This document shows, piece after piece, positions 42,975-52,939 of a stretch of 64,000 bases of DNA; the stretch's first letter is position 1, and every line of letters begins with the position of its first letter. Below the pieces are notes generated by a model that ran no database searches, had not been told where the DNA came from, and worked only from the letters and a program-made list of their open reading frames with translations. This DNA is from Ustilago trichophora. Lineage: Eukaryota > Basidiomycota > Ustilaginomycetes > Ustilaginales > Ustilaginaceae. A program made the position numbers and the translations under genes. The DNA lies in contig OOIN01000003.1 in the NCBI GenBank assembly GCA_900323505.1, forward strand, positions 1,240,001-1,304,000, in the 5' to 3' direction.

Positions 42975-44030
42975 TTACTTCTTGTCCTTACCCTCCTCCT
43001 TTGGCTTAGGTGGGGTGAGCTTGAACGCATTGGGCTTGTAACTCTCACCCTCACCTACCTGTTCCCATGGGCTGTTGGCTTCAAAGTTCCTAAATGCCTG
43101 AGTCAACTGCAGGGGCTCGCTGACGACCCTCTTCTTCTCCTCGTCGTATCTCACTTCCGTGTAACCGGTCAAGGGGAAGTCTTTGCGCAAGGGGTGACCT
43201 TCGAATCCGTAATCGGTCAAGATCCTCCTGAGGTCTGGGTGACCGATGAAGAATACACCGTACATGTCCCAGATCTCGCGTTCGTACCAGTCGGCGGATC
43301 TGAAGACGGCGGTGGCGGAAGGGACGGGGTGAACTTCATCGGCGTAGGTCTTGACTCGAATACGGGCGTTGTACTGGACAGAGAGAAGGTGGTAGACGAC
43401 CTCGAAGCGTTGCGAGCGTGTGGGGTAGTCGGCACCGCTAATGTCGACGCATGCTCGGAATTGGGTTTGGGTGTGGTCGCGGAGGAAGGTGAGGGTGGGA
43501 ACAACGGCATCAGGCGCAACGTAGAGGGTCAGCTCGTCCTTGACGACGCTGAATTGCTGAATGAACTTGGGAAGGCCTGCATAAAATCATCGTAGAGGAA
43601 TCGCATCATCATTTGTGGAGTTGCAAAGAGTCAAAGCAAGAGGAAATCCCCCCAAGTCAGTATAAGTCATACGTGAATGGTGCCAGCAGCTTGTACGAGC
43701 CGAGAATGTGTCTGCATGTGCGTGTGCGTCGCGTTGAAACCTACAAGAAGTGATGTAGCTACCAAAGTCGTGCAGGGGACCAGCGATCTCCCTGTACTTG
43801 TCACTTGGGTTGACACCCGCCGACTCTGCAAAGGGGCTGGCTGGGTTGACACGGTCACCCTTTCCATCTCCCTGAATGGTGGGGCGAGCCGAAGACCTGG
43901 CGACCGACGAGGAGAAGGCACGAAGAGGAGCCGATGCTGCTGCAATTCTGAGGCTGGAGGATGTGGTGGCGGTGCGCGCCGAAACGGCGGCACGGAATAG
44001 GGTACTGGTGGCGAGGTTGCGTGCGACCAT
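42975..44030 (-). CDS. NDUFS3: NADH dehydrogenase (complex I) 30-kDa subunit NDUFS3, two exons
   Basis: CDS complement(join(42975..43576,43763..44030)), 289 residues. Exon 1 encodes a presequence ([20 protein letters not shown]) and ends ...HDFG; exon 2 continues [20 protein letters not shown]. The intron is 186 bp with a GTAGCT donor and a TTATGCAG acceptor, phase 1+2. The subunit signature [21 protein letters not shown], then [13 protein letters not shown] and TGYTEVRYD, is complete. The protein sits in the peripheral arm of mitochondrial complex I. The 3' end is convergent with ARMC8, 287 bp apart. Confidence 0.97.
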
Positions 44031-44500
44031 GATGAATTCACCGTGCTTCCGAGAGGAGATGAGGTGAAGTGATGAGGGGTTCGATGGTGATAAGGTGGAG
44101 AAGATGTGATGGTACAGGTATTCGGATGACAAATTGGTGGTGCGCTACAGTGGCTCAGAGGGCGATCGCTGTGCTGACCTTCGCGTGCAGAATCGGTTCC
44201 GAAATTTGCAGCGCCAAACAGAAGCGCCTGCTAACGGCCGAAACGACAACGGTCTAACATATTTTGAAATTCTGGAGACATCCGCCCCATCATCAGGACA
44301 CCTTCTCACGATACATGGCACTTATGGGTCCGGCTACACAGCATGGCTAGAAGGGCTCCTCTGAAGCCTAAGTGCGGCTGGATGAAAGGTACAAATACAT
44401 TGCTGAAAGCGGGCAAAGCGAAGAATCCGACAGTGATCAGGTAGAGAATGCAAAAGGACGTGATACGCAGTACAGTTCTCCAACAGTCCTCTGTATCGTA
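44031..44500. other. NDUFS3 upstream region / BCAS2 3' flank
   Basis: 470 bp with no supported gene. Confidence 0.6.
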
Positions 44501-45334
44501 TCACTCCAACTGCCCGAGCTGAGCCTCCAAGCGGCGTTTCTTCCCACGCAGCCCTTCCAGCTCCTCCCTTGTAGTAACATTCGCCACCTCCAACTGCAAC
44601 CCTCTCGAGATCAACTCTGTCCACCTCTTCTCGAGCAGTGCCAACTTGGACCCGGCCTCCGACTGATCCTTCTGCCTCAATCTGTTGATTTCATTCGTCT
44701 CCGCTTTCACCGCATCCAGCTGCTCGCTGAGAAGCCGAATATCTTGCTCCTGTTGAAAGTTTGACAACCTCCAAGCGTTGGCGCCGTACTTTTTGAGCAG
44801 TTCGATGTTTTTCAATCTGACATCCATGTGTGCGAGCTGTGCGTGAGCGCTATCCACCGCCGATTGCCACTCTGTTACGGATGCGTCAGCTCCGGCGGCA
44901 GGAGACGGGAGGGTGTAGCGCTGGGTATCGAGGGCATGTCGTGATGGCAAGCCTGAAGCCACGCGGTCGAGCTCGGCACGCAAGTCTGGACGCGTGCTGA
45001 ATGGTTCATATGCCGGAGGGAGGCGGGTTGATTCGGGTGTGATAGGAGGAAAAGTGGCTTGTTCTTCCGCTATCAAGGCGTCTACTCGTGCTCGAAGGCC
45101 GGGTTGAAGCTCGAGGTCGCGGTCAAAGTAAGGAAGCGCATCCGTCGGAGCTACTTGCACAGAATGGTATTGGAAGACGTCTTTTGAGGAGCCTTCGAGC
45201 GGTATTGCTTCTGTTGGATCACTGACAGTATTTTTGGATGGTTCGGCGGTGGAAGACGTGGATGCTATTGGATCAGCAACGTCAGAGGCGGAGGCGGCGG
45301 AGCCATTCGAGGCGCGTCCTCGCCCTCTTCCCAT
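44501..45334 (-). CDS. BCAS2: Spliceosomal NineTeen-complex protein BCAS2/SPF27
   Basis: A single exon of 277 residues. After a Ser/Ala-rich N-terminus comes the family hallmark LPYFDRDLELQPGLRARVDALIAEE, then a mid segment and long C-terminal coiled-coil helices (ELLKKYGANAWRLSNFQQEQ; RLLSEQLDAVKAETNEINRL). BCAS2/SPF27 (Cwf7 in fission yeast) is a core part of the Prp19/CDC5L complex. The length is a little above human BCAS2 (225) because of the extra N-terminus. The start codon is only 256 bp from the left end of the retrotransposon. Confidence 0.88.
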   Translation of the reverse strand: MGRGRGRASNGSAASASDVADPIASTSSTAEPSKNTVSDPTEAIPLEGSSKDVFQYHSVQVAPTDALPYFDRDLELQPGLRARVDALIAEEQATFPPITPESTRLPPAYEPFSTRPDLRAELDRVASGLPSRHALDTQRYTLPSPAAGADASVTEWQSAVDSAHAQLAHMDVRLKNIELLKKYGANAWRLSNFQQEQDIRLLSEQLDAVKAETNEINRLRQKDQSEAGSKLALLEKRWTELISRGLQLEVANVTTREELEGLRGKKRRLEAQLGQLE

Positions 45335-45590
45335 AGTGCTGGGTAGGACAGAAACCTGTACAGGAAAGCTTCTCGGTGAGGGCGCGAAGGGTAGCAGGTA
45401 TACCTAGCAATATCTTCTCGAGCAAGTCGGTAGTGTGGAATGGACAGTCCAGGATGAGCTGTCGAAGAAGTTTGACCAGAAGGAAGGATGGTGTGGTGAA
45501 AATCGAATACAACACACCCGATGCGCTTTGAACAGCGGAAGTATGAGAGTGCGAAGATGCAGCCCATTTCCGCGTTCCGAGATCTGTCAT

Positions 45591-45769
45591 TGCATCACGT
45601 GGTATAGAGGGCGTGCGCGTCTGGGCTGAGCCTATCGGCCGTATCCTCTCTCACATGCTACGTGTCGCTCTCTAATCTCATTTGTGCTCCTCACGTAGCC
45701 TGTCTCTTCTCCACCATCTTGTTTCTTTGAGCCAACAGCGCATATCGCTTGTTGGCGGCAGCTCTTTCG
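45591..45769 (+). repeat. Split direct repeat A1 (left end of the element)
   Basis: 179 bp beginning TGCATCACGTGG and ending GGCAGCTCTTTCG. It matches A2 at 50450-50628 without a difference that I could see. The gag ATG lies 28 bp beyond its right edge, so A1 probably holds the promoter. Confidence 0.95.
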
Positions 45770-45796
45770 TTGTCGGCCAGCCTTCTGAACACCACG

Positions 45797-47074
45797 ATGT
45801 CGGATGGTTTCAAGTCTTGTCGCACATGCAATCAGCTGAAGCCACTCAACGAGTTCTTCCACCGCACTCGCACCACTCAAGTCGTGCGCTCGTGCCTTGC
45901 CTGCCGACCCATTCGACCGTCGGCGTCGTCAGCTCCACCATCGACGCCGTCCGCCCTAGTTCCAGCACCAGCAGTCCCGGCGCCGTCCACACCTACACCA
46001 GCGCCAGTGCCGGCCCCGTGTCGAATTGCGACACCACCATCATCAGCAGCGCCTTCTACACCAGCACCGCCTCGACCCATCACTCCACCGGTCTCGGCTC
46101 CTTTCGCGACGACAGCCTTTGTTGTCAACACCATCGAGAACAGTGTCAGCGAACTGCGTCAGCTGCTGCAGGACGACCTCCACCACGCCGTTCAGGGCTT
46201 GCAGGCCGCCATACAGGCTGCCGCCGCCTCATCATCGCAGATAGCTTCCCACTCGCCGTCGCACTCCACCCCTTCGGTACCCGCCCCTTCAGCCAGCACG
46301 TCGGCCGTTGTCCTACCTCAACCGGCCTTACCAGCTCCTCCCGGTGAGTACCAGACCGGCTGCCGTTACACCTGGATCCCGCCCGAGCTTGTTGACAAGG
46401 TCCACAGCGACACCATCACCGTCTACGAACTCCCAAAGCTCGCCAACCCGGCTTGGCCAAGCACGGTAGTTGACGAGGAGGCCTCCGAGGTCTTCATCGA
46501 CGGCTTCAAACTCAGCAAGCGGGCCGGCTCGTCGACCTCAAACAAGGGCTTCCTTCGAGCTGTACCGACCTTCGAAGTCTTTACGAAGATCTGGTTCATC
46601 TACACCTCGCTGCGCGCTGCCAGCTCGCCAGACCGCGACCTGCCAATCGGCCTGGGCCGCTTCTTCCTGCACGTTGCCGAGCAGCAGGCTGTCTACCCGT
46701 GGGAGCGTGTCGTCGACTACATCGTCACCCTCTGCACCGCCCGTCTGGGACGAGCGTTGGCAGCCGAGTGGGCGCACTACGACAGCGAGCTCAACAACTC
46801 GCACTTCTTGGGCATTGCCACCAAGCAGACGTCCAAGCCGGCAGCATCCACGTCGACCAAGCGCCCACGCGAAGACGACCCGCGTCGCGCTGAGGTCTGC
46901 ACGTCTTGGAACAATGGTAGGTGCGTCGGCACCACCGAACGGCCTTGCGTGCGCCGGCACATCTGCCGTTTCTGCAACGGCAAGCACATGGGCAAGGAAT
47001 GTCCCCGACAGCCCAACCACGACGCCACCTCCACCAACACCAGCTCTAAGGCCGTCAAGTCGAGCCTCAACTAG
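45797..47074 (+). CDS. Gag-like ORF1 of the YR retrotransposon
   Basis: 425 residues from ATG 45797 ([20 protein letters not shown]). The N-terminus carries a Cys cluster (C-x2-C ... C-x2-C), followed by a Pro/Ala/Thr/Ser-rich linker. A conserved-looking central domain ([20 protein letters not shown] ... [14 protein letters not shown] helices) and C-terminal Cys/His knuckles ([29 protein letters not shown]) resemble nucleic-acid-binding gag modules of DIRS-like elements. The stop is at 47072-47074; the stop overlaps a GTGAGT donor-like hexamer, so splicing to the RT frame is a possibility. Confidence 0.85.
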   Translation: MSDGFKSCRTCNQLKPLNEFFHRTRTTQVVRSCLACRPIRPSASSAPPSTPSALVPAPAVPAPSTPTPAPVPAPCRIATPPSSAAPSTPAPPRPITPPVSAPFATTAFVVNTIENSVSELRQLLQDDLHHAVQGLQAAIQAAAASSSQIASHSPSHSTPSVPAPSASTSAVVLPQPALPAPPGEYQTGCRYTWIPPELVDKVHSDTITVYELPKLANPAWPSTVVDEEASEVFIDGFKLSKRAGSSTSNKGFLRAVPTFEVFTKIWFIYTSLRAASSPDRDLPIGLGRFFLHVAEQQAVYPWERVVDYIVTLCTARLGRALAAEWAHYDSELNNSHFLGIATKQTSKPAASTSTKRPREDDPRRAEVCTSWNNGRCVGTTERPCVRRHICRFCNGKHMGKECPRQPNHDATSTNTSSKAVKSSLN

Positions 47075-47117
47075 TGAGTCCACACCACTCAGTCGACGGC
47101 CTGCCCGCTTGACCCAG

Positions 47118-47500
47118 CCCCGCGACCTCACAGCCTGCCCAGCAGCGTGTGGGTTGTTGCTCAGTGGCACACCCCGACTCCGGAACGATGCTACCGCCTT
47201 GGGTCTGTCGTCGATCTCCACAGCAGCCGACACCTCTCCGTCTCTGTCCCGTGACGGCGCAGCCTGGGCCCCAGCGTGCGCCGTGTCACTCAGCGACAGC
47301 TCCCGATCCCGGCCAGACACAGCGACAGCCAGGCTGTCCCGTCTGCCCACCGCGGTCGCCCTTCATCCCCAGCAGCCCCGTGACCACGCAGCCTGCCAGT
47401 CAGCGTGCGTGACGTCCCACAGCGGCCCCCTCGAGCCCCAGTCGTCGCCGCCTAGCGCATACTTGTCGACTACAGCGGCTCCTCACCAGCCGACCGCGGC
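47118..47500 (+). repeat. Three degenerate 129-bp tandem repeats between gag and RT
   Basis: Units begin at 47118, 47247 and 47376 with related openings ([33 protein letters not shown] in the RT frame). The period is exactly 43 codons, so the RT reading frame stays open through all three copies. Confidence 0.8.
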
Positions 47501-47603
47501 AGGCGAGTCACTAGACCCTCTGCTCGTTCCGTCGGCTGACCAGTCTCTAACCTCTCTGCAGGCTCTCCAGTCCTACCGCCCACCAGCCCGCCCCAACACC
47601 ACC

Positions 47604-50438
47604 ATGGTCGAGCCCATCTTTTCGCCATCGTCCCAGCCTGCGCGACACGGCTCTATCCAGGCATCAGTCGACGCCTGGCAGGTAGCGCTAGCCGACTACC
47701 CCGACCGAGCCTTTGTCGACCAACTTCTTGGCGCCATACGGCACGGCATCCTCATCGGGTACTCTGGTCCCCTTCGACACAGCAGCCGCTTCGGCACCGT
47801 CAAGAACCTACCGATGGATGCCGTCGGCGCAGCGCACGTGCGAGCCGAGCTTGCAGCCTGCCTGGAAGAAGGTCGCATCGTCACGGTCGAACCGCACACC
47901 TGTCGCCTCGTCTGCTCACCGGTGGGCACAGTCCCCAAACCACGGTCGACAAAGCTGCGCACTATTCATCATTTGTCGCACCCTCGCCGACCGGTAACAG
48001 GCCAACTTCCAGCCGTCAACGACGGCATCGCCCCCCACTTCACCGCCATCCGCTACGCCACGCTGGCTCCGATCCTGTCCTTTGTCCGAGATAACCCAGG
48101 CTGCCGCCTATGGAAGAGCGACCTCACCGACGCCTTTCGACACATCGTGACGGCCTCGGACGACGCCCGTCTCCTTGGCCTTAGCTTCGACGGCCTCTAC
48201 TACATGGAGACGGGTCTCACCTTTGGCGGACGCAGCGCACCGTGGCTCTTCAATCTCTTCGCAGAGTCTCTCCACTGGGTCGTCCAGTCGACTACCAACC
48301 ACCCAGTCGAGCACTACCTCGACGACTTCTTTGGCGTCACGCCGTCCTCTGCCGCAGCCGGGCTCCCTCTTCACGCTCTCGCGCTAGCCTGTCGTGCCTT
48401 TGGTCTCCAGCTCGCCCCCTCCAAGACGTCGTGGAACCAGACGCGCCTGGAAATCTTGGGCATCGAAGTCAACACCATTCAGCAGACGGTCGGCATCACT
48501 GTCGAGCGGCGACAGCGCATTCTGGACGCCATCAATCACCTTCTGTCACGTCGGTCCGCCCGTCTCCTGGACTGGCAACGCATTGCCGGACTCCTGCAGT
48601 TCGTCACGCAGGTTGTCCCGCAGGGCAAGGCCTTCCTGCGACGACTCTACGACGCCTCCAAGGCGGCACACCGCCAACCCCTCAATCTTCGCCGGATCTG
48701 CCGTCCGGCAGCGGCCGAACTGCGATGGTGGCGGGCCACTCTTCAGTCCTGGCCAGGTCACTCCCTGCTCCAGCCGTCACCTCTCGTCGTCGAGCACGTC
48801 TGGACGGACGCCTCCAAGCGAGGCTACGGCGCCCACTGGGGCCTGATGACGTCGCCGTCGGCCGTATGGTGCAAGGAAGTCCCCAAACGCCATTGCGGTA
48901 AGGACATCCGCTTCCACGAGGCGCTTGCTGTGCTGGACGCCTTGCGAACCTTTTCCCCCCTTTGGGACGGCCCTCGCCTAGTTGTCATCCACGTCGACAA
49001 CACTAACGTCGAATACGGGCTCCGTTCCGGCCGGTCTCGGGATCCCCTCACGCAGACACTTCTGCGTGAGATCTTCGGCTTATGTTTCCGCCTCCAACTC
49101 ACCCTCCACCCTGTCCGCGTGGCGTCGGAGGACAACCACCTGGCTGACCTCCTTTCTCGCCGCCGTTTTGCCCTCATCCTGCAGCGTTTTCCAAGGGCTC
49201 ATCAGCTCCTCTTCCCAGTGGCACCCGCCACGCCCCACCACTGTCCTTTGTCGCCGCTACTGGCTGCTCCACTGCCGCCGCCGCGTTCATATGGCGTGGT
49301 CTCGCCGAGTCCAGTCGTCGACGTAGCTCTGGTGTCCCAGGTCGCTACGCCGCCTTTATCGCACGACGCTTTGGGCACAACGCCACCGCCTACCCCGCGT
49401 CTGACCTGTACCTCACCGAGTGGGTCTGCGACATGGCCCGGTCGAAGCCGTACCATAGCGTCAAGCACGAGCTTGATGCTCTCAGATCATGGCATGTCGA
49501 CTTGGGCCTCAGCCTTGACGGTTTTGGACAAGGACGCCTCGAGCGCGCAGTCCGCGGCATCAAACGGACGCTCGGCCTCCGCCCTGCCGCGTCGAAGTTG
49601 CCGATTACCCTCCCTCTCCTTCGTGCCATCCTGGAGGAGCTACCGCGTTCGTCCGCCCTCACCCCTTGGGACCGCCAGGTCGTCGCTGCTGCCTTCGCTG
49701 TGTCATTCGCTTGCTTCTTACGCTGCGGCGAGGTCACCTGGGATGCGGCCAACCCCACCAACCTGCTTGTGGGATCGGTCACTTGGCACGACAACTATGC
49801 CATCCTCCTCCTCCCCTCGTCCAAAACGGACCCATTCCGACTCGGCGCTCCCTTGGTCGTCCCTCGCGTCGGCGGCGTCAAATGCCCCTACTCGGCGCTC
49901 CGTCTCATCTGCCCAGCTGGCCGTCACGCCACAGCGCCGCTCTTCGGTCTCCAGGACGGCCATCGACCTCTCACTCGGTCGATCTTTCTCCACCACCTGC
50001 GACAGGCCATCTCTCGCCTTCAGCTCGACGTCCGGCGGTACGCAGGCCACTCGTTCCGCCGGGGGGCAGCGACGTGGGCGGCGTCGCAGGGTGTTGACAC
50101 CGACACCATCAAGCTACTGGGGCGCTGGAATTCCGACTGCTACCGGCGCTACGTCGACCGTACCGCCACCGAGCGTCGCACCATGGTCGCCTCCGCCCTG
50201 TACCGCGTCCGACATGGTCCTCTGGTCCCCGTTGACGCCTCCTGGCGGGACCCCGTCCTTTAGCCTGGGCGGTGCCTCCACGGCCCCTCTGTCGCGACCG
50301 CTACCTGCTGCGCAGGCGACGCGACAGTCCTTTGGCGGGCCGGGAGCCTCCTGCGAGCTCAAGGACCTCACGGGTCTCTTGCCTGCAATCTATGCTAATG
50401 TCTCAGGTCTCTCGCACGAGTGTGTATTGCCTCGATAG
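47604..50438 (+). CDS. Reverse transcriptase - RNase H ORF of the YR retrotransposon
   Basis: The start chosen is ATG 47604 ([20 protein letters not shown]), though the frame is open from 46470. The RT has [19 protein letters not shown], the catalytic DLTDAFRH aspartate and the YLDDFFGV (YxDD) box. RNase H follows with [37 protein letters not shown] and [10 protein letters not shown]. True domain content ends near 49200; from there to 50438 the frame merely stays open opposite the recombinase, which is read in the -1 frame. No integrase or protease is present, as expected for the DIRS order, and no methyltransferase domain was seen. Confidence 0.9.
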   Translation: MVEPIFSPSSQPARHGSIQASVDAWQVALADYPDRAFVDQLLGAIRHGILIGYSGPLRHSSRFGTVKNLPMDAVGAAHVRAELAACLEEGRIVTVEPHTCRLVCSPVGTVPKPRSTKLRTIHHLSHPRRPVTGQLPAVNDGIAPHFTAIRYATLAPILSFVRDNPGCRLWKSDLTDAFRHIVTASDDARLLGLSFDGLYYMETGLTFGGRSAPWLFNLFAESLHWVVQSTTNHPVEHYLDDFFGVTPSSAAAGLPLHALALACRAFGLQLAPSKTSWNQTRLEILGIEVNTIQQTVGITVERRQRILDAINHLLSRRSARLLDWQRIAGLLQFVTQVVPQGKAFLRRLYDASKAAHRQPLNLRRICRPAAAELRWWRATLQSWPGHSLLQPSPLVVEHVWTDASKRGYGAHWGLMTSPSAVWCKEVPKRHCGKDIRFHEALAVLDALRTFSPLWDGPRLVVIHVDNTNVEYGLRSGRSRDPLTQTLLREIFGLCFRLQLTLHPVRVASEDNHLADLLSRRRFALILQRFPRAHQLLFPVAPATPHHCPLSPLLAAPLPPPRSYGVVSPSPVVDVALVSQVATPPLSHDALGTTPPPTPRLTCTSPSGSATWPGRSRTIASSTSLMLSDHGMSTWASALTVLDKDASSAQSAASNGRSASALPRRSCRLPSLSFVPSWRSYRVRPPSPLGTARSSLLPSLCHSLASYAAARSPGMRPTPPTCLWDRSLGTTTMPSSSSPRPKRTHSDSALPWSSLASAASNAPTRRSVSSAQLAVTPQRRSSVSRTAIDLSLGRSFSTTCDRPSLAFSSTSGGTQATRSAGGQRRGRRRRVLTPTPSSYWGAGIPTATGATSTVPPPSVAPWSPPPCTASDMVLWSPLTPPGGTPSFSLGGASTAPLSRPLPAAQATRQSFGGPGASCELKDLTGLLPAIYANVSGLSHECVLPR
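49148..50263 (+). CDS. Tyrosine recombinase of the YR retrotransposon
   Basis: The frame is open from 49148 (after TGA 49145-49147); the first ATG is 49433 ([20 protein letters not shown]). Coding character ([43 protein letters not shown]) clearly begins before that ATG, so expression by frameshift, splicing or upstream initiation is likely. Catalytic motifs of the lambda-integrase fold are visible: the first Arg in [22 protein letters not shown] (Lys), the HxxR box in [14 protein letters not shown], and [14 protein letters not shown] with the nucleophilic Tyr. It acts on the circular cDNA intermediate. Confidence 0.88.
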   Translation, partial: PPFSPPFCPHPAAFSKGSSAPLPSGTRHAPPLSFVAATGCSTAAAAFIWRGLAESSRRRSSGVPGRYAAFIARRFGHNATAYPASDLYLTEWVCDMARSKPYHSVKHELDALRSWHVDLGLSLDGFGQGRLERAVRGIKRTLGLRPAASKLPITLPLLRAILEELPRSSALTPWDRQVVAAAFAVSFACFLRCGEVTWDAANPTNLLVGSVTWHDNYAILLLPSSKTDPFRLGAPLVVPRVGGVKCPYSALRLICPAGRHATAPLFGLQDGHRPLTRSIFLHHLRQAISRLQLDVRRYAGHSFRRGAATWAASQGVDTDTIKLLGRWNSDCYRRYVDRTATERRTMVASALYRVRHGPLVPVDASWRDPVL

Positions 50439-50449
50439 GTCAGACGGGA
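50334..50449 (+). repeat. Split direct repeat B1
   Basis: 116 bp from GGCGGGCCGGGAG to CAGACGGGA, directly abutting A2. It reads as identical to B2 at 50688-50803. Confidence 0.95.
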
Positions 50450-50628
50450 TGCATCACGTGGTATAGAGGGCGTGCGCGTCTGGGCTGAGCCTATCGGCCG
50501 TATCCTCTCTCACATGCTACGTGTCGCTCTCTAATCTCATTTGTGCTCCTCACGTAGCCTGTCTCTTCTCCACCATCTTGTTTCTTTGAGCCAACAGCGC
50601 ATATCGCTTGTTGGCGGCAGCTCTTTCG
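50450..50628 (+). repeat. Split direct repeat A2
   Basis: A 179-bp copy of A1, abutting B1 on its left. The B1/A2 junction (ACGGGA-TGCATC) is the expected circle-junction sequence of a split-repeat YR element. Confidence 0.95.
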
Positions 50629-50687
50629 CCCACCCTGTATCTCCACACCCTTGCCGCTCGTTCCTGCGCTCGACCGGCCCCTCTCAC

Positions 50688-50803
50688 GGCGGGCCGGGAG
50701 CCTCCTGCGAGCTCAAGGACCTCACGGGTCTCTTGCCTGCAATCTATGCTAATGTCTCAGGTCTCTCGCACGAGTGTGTATTGCCTCGATAGGTCAGACG
50801 GGA
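50688..50803 (+). repeat. Split direct repeat B2 (right end of the element)
   Basis: A 116-bp copy of B1. Host sequence (CCAAAAAAAAGC) begins immediately after it, 115 bp before the ATG of the next gene. Confidence 0.95.
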
Positions 50804-50918
50804 CCAAAAAAAAGCAAGCCAGCAACGCCCAAATTGCCGCTCACCCCAATCTTCAACCTTTCGCCTTCTCTTTCTCCTTCCGCTTCCCTACCTCCAACAC
50901 CGATAAGGCGAATCCGAG

Positions 50919-52787
50919 ATGTCGTCTGTCAACATGGACGGCACTGCCTCAGAGCGATCAGCCGAAGCCTCGACGAGCTACAAGACCAAGCTTCCGGACA
51001 AAAAGACGTTTATTGCCACGCTCTCTGGAACCGCCTTTGTCGTCGGTCTCACTGGTGCGACCATCTATGGACTTCGAAAGGCAAAGTTGCAAGCTTTGAA
51101 GGAGGCGCAAGAGATGGCGGAGGCCGCTATTGCTTCTGGACAGCCAGCGTCAGCTTCCAGCTCCAGGGCCGGTGCGCCAATCGTATTGCAGGCTCGAACC
51201 ACTTCTCCGACTTCACTGGCACCTTCCGCTGCAGGAAGCAGGCAGCCTTCGAGCCCTGATGCCATGAAACAAACCACCGAGGAAGAGGATTGTGGATCGA
51301 CAAGCGCATTGGCTCTCTTCCGCCAGATGAATGCTGCCATTCTCAATCCTTCCAAACGGTTACAAGGGGTCTCGGGTGAATCTTCAAGCAGAGCACCAAC
51401 CTCTGTCTTTGACGATGAAACAGGTGCGCTGCCTAGCGTGCTTCGCAAACGGCGATCGTCTCCACCACCCACTGCTGCTGCTTCCATCCCGGCTTCGACC
51501 TCGCATCTCTCTACACCAGCACCTATCCTCGCTTCCACCTCTCACTCCTCGACGCCTTCAAGCTCCACAGGAACAGCAACACTGTCCAATCCAAACGACA
51601 CAAAGATTGACTATAGCGAGATGGACTCGACGCTCGACTTCCTCGGTTTATCTTCACCTGTACCTGCTGAAGAGCAGCGCAGAATGAAGGCGCTCGAAGA
51701 GGAAGCAAGTAATGACACCGGACCAACGGGATTCTTCCAAAGTCCTGTCGGTCTTTCGCTCAAGGCCTTCTTCATCGCCACTTCCATCGTCACCTTTTCG
51801 ACACTGGCTACCGTCGAAGTGACTAAGCGCATTCTAGGAGTCGAAACCATGGACGAATTTGTGGTGGCAATGACCAAGATCATCCCAAGCAGACAGAGCG
51901 GCGAAGCGTCTTTGCAGGATGCGGCGCCGCACATGCGAGTCGTGCGCGATGGAGTGGATGCTTCGCAGCAGAAAACAGGCGCAGGCAGCATGACGAGACC
52001 CAAGTCGGTCGATGAAGCATTGACGGATCTGAGCAATGCATCCAACTTCGAGGAGTGGGTGACCACGCTCAAATCGCAGCTCGACACGGAGCGAGACTTT
52101 GAGGTGCAGCGACGTTTCGGCGGCATCGATGGATCAGCATCCAACGATTCCATCTCGAGTTCTGCTCCCTCCCGCCCGTACGGCGTGCACTCTCCGCTCG
52201 AGCTTGAAGACCTGGAACGCAATACGGCCGAGTCGAGCTCCTTCTTTCGATCCGTGCTGGCCATCTCGCCCGTTCTGCCGTCTACAGCGTTCGGATTGGG
52301 CCTCATCTCGGGCGTGCTAACATCCGGCAAGCGGGCAGGGTTGGTTTTCATGGCTGAAAACGCCCACCGTTTGCCGGATACGGTACAGGGATGGTACTTT
52401 TACTCCAAGACCAAAAATTACAAGGTGCTGCTGGGTGCGGCCAAGGGTGGACTGAAGCAGGGTGCAAGATTGGGTATCTGGACCACGGGATTCTGTTTTG
52501 CTGAGAGATTCGCTGAGCTTACGAGGGGCTCGGCTCAGAGGCAATTCAGTTCAAGCAGCGCAGCGGAAGGAAAGGAAGGCTTCAAGGTACTGGGACATTG
52601 GACAGATGGCGCTTTGGCAGGCGTGGGAACAGCGGCGGCTGCGACAGCGCTGTACAGGTTGCCGAAGCCATCAGCGGTGAGAGTCTTCCAGCTTGGCTTG
52701 TTGGCAGGAGCGAGCACAGGTGGGATTCGCGACTTGCAAGAGAGAATGTTACACAAGGAGATTGGTGGTGTTGCAAGCCACACATAG
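50919..52787 (+). CDS. Multi-pass membrane protein, possibly mitochondrial, Tim17-like C-terminus
   Basis: A single exon of 622 residues from ATG 50919. Hydrophobic segments are at residues ~28-50 (IATLSGTAFVVGLTGATIYG), ~278-303 (AFFIATSIVTFSTLATVEV) and in the C-terminal third (FGLGLISGVLTSGKRAG). The last ~150 residues have the small-residue, Gly-spaced helix pattern of the Tim17/22/23 fold (KGGLKQGARLGIWTTGFCFA, GALAGVGTAAAATALYRLP, QLGLLAGASTGGIRDLQERM). The middle is Ser/Pro-rich and disordered. I do not recognise a named orthologue; the Tim17-like reading is inference from pattern only. Its promoter is interrupted by the retrotransposon. Confidence 0.8.
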   Translation: MSSVNMDGTASERSAEASTSYKTKLPDKKTFIATLSGTAFVVGLTGATIYGLRKAKLQALKEAQEMAEAAIASGQPASASSSRAGAPIVLQARTTSPTSLAPSAAGSRQPSSPDAMKQTTEEEDCGSTSALALFRQMNAAILNPSKRLQGVSGESSSRAPTSVFDDETGALPSVLRKRRSSPPPTAAASIPASTSHLSTPAPILASTSHSSTPSSSTGTATLSNPNDTKIDYSEMDSTLDFLGLSSPVPAEEQRRMKALEEEASNDTGPTGFFQSPVGLSLKAFFIATSIVTFSTLATVEVTKRILGVETMDEFVVAMTKIIPSRQSGEASLQDAAPHMRVVRDGVDASQQKTGAGSMTRPKSVDEALTDLSNASNFEEWVTTLKSQLDTERDFEVQRRFGGIDGSASNDSISSSAPSRPYGVHSPLELEDLERNTAESSSFFRSVLAISPVLPSTAFGLGLISGVLTSGKRAGLVFMAENAHRLPDTVQGWYFYSKTKNYKVLLGAAKGGLKQGARLGIWTTGFCFAERFAELTRGSAQRQFSSSSAAEGKEGFKVLGHWTDGALAGVGTAAAATALYRLPKPSAVRVFQLGLLAGASTGGIRDLQERMLHKEIGGVASHT

Positions 52788-52939
52788 CGCTGTAGAACCG
52801 ATGCTTCCCACTTTTCAACACAATGGCAAATCTCGAAACGACAATCGATGTGTACAGTGGAGAGTAGCTTGGATTCGGTTCGCTGGCATTTCGGCTTCCA
52901 ATGCGTACAGTACGAAGCAGGATTTGGGTCACTGGTTGA

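Larger units (their letters stand above)
45591..50803 (+). mobile_element. DIRS-order tyrosine-recombinase retrotransposon with split direct repeats
   Basis: 5213 bp. The layout is A1 (45591-45769) - gag-like ORF - RT/RNase H - tyrosine recombinase - B1 (50334-50449) - A2 (50450-50628) - 59-bp spacer - B2 (50688-50803). A1/A2 (179 bp) and B1/B2 (116 bp) read as identical. This split-repeat architecture is the PAT/Ngaro type within the DIRS order, which integrates with a tyrosine recombinase through a circular intermediate and makes no target-site duplication; none is visible here. The identical repeats and long open frames point to a recent, possibly functional copy. It sits in the divergent promoter of BCAS2 and the gene at 50919. 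Confidence 0.93.

Noticed and set aside
49200..50438. C-terminal extension of the RT ORF as a real protein domain
   Set aside because: The composition (Pro/Ser/Arg/Thr-rich) is a frame-shadow of the recombinase gene, whose motifs are in the -1 frame.
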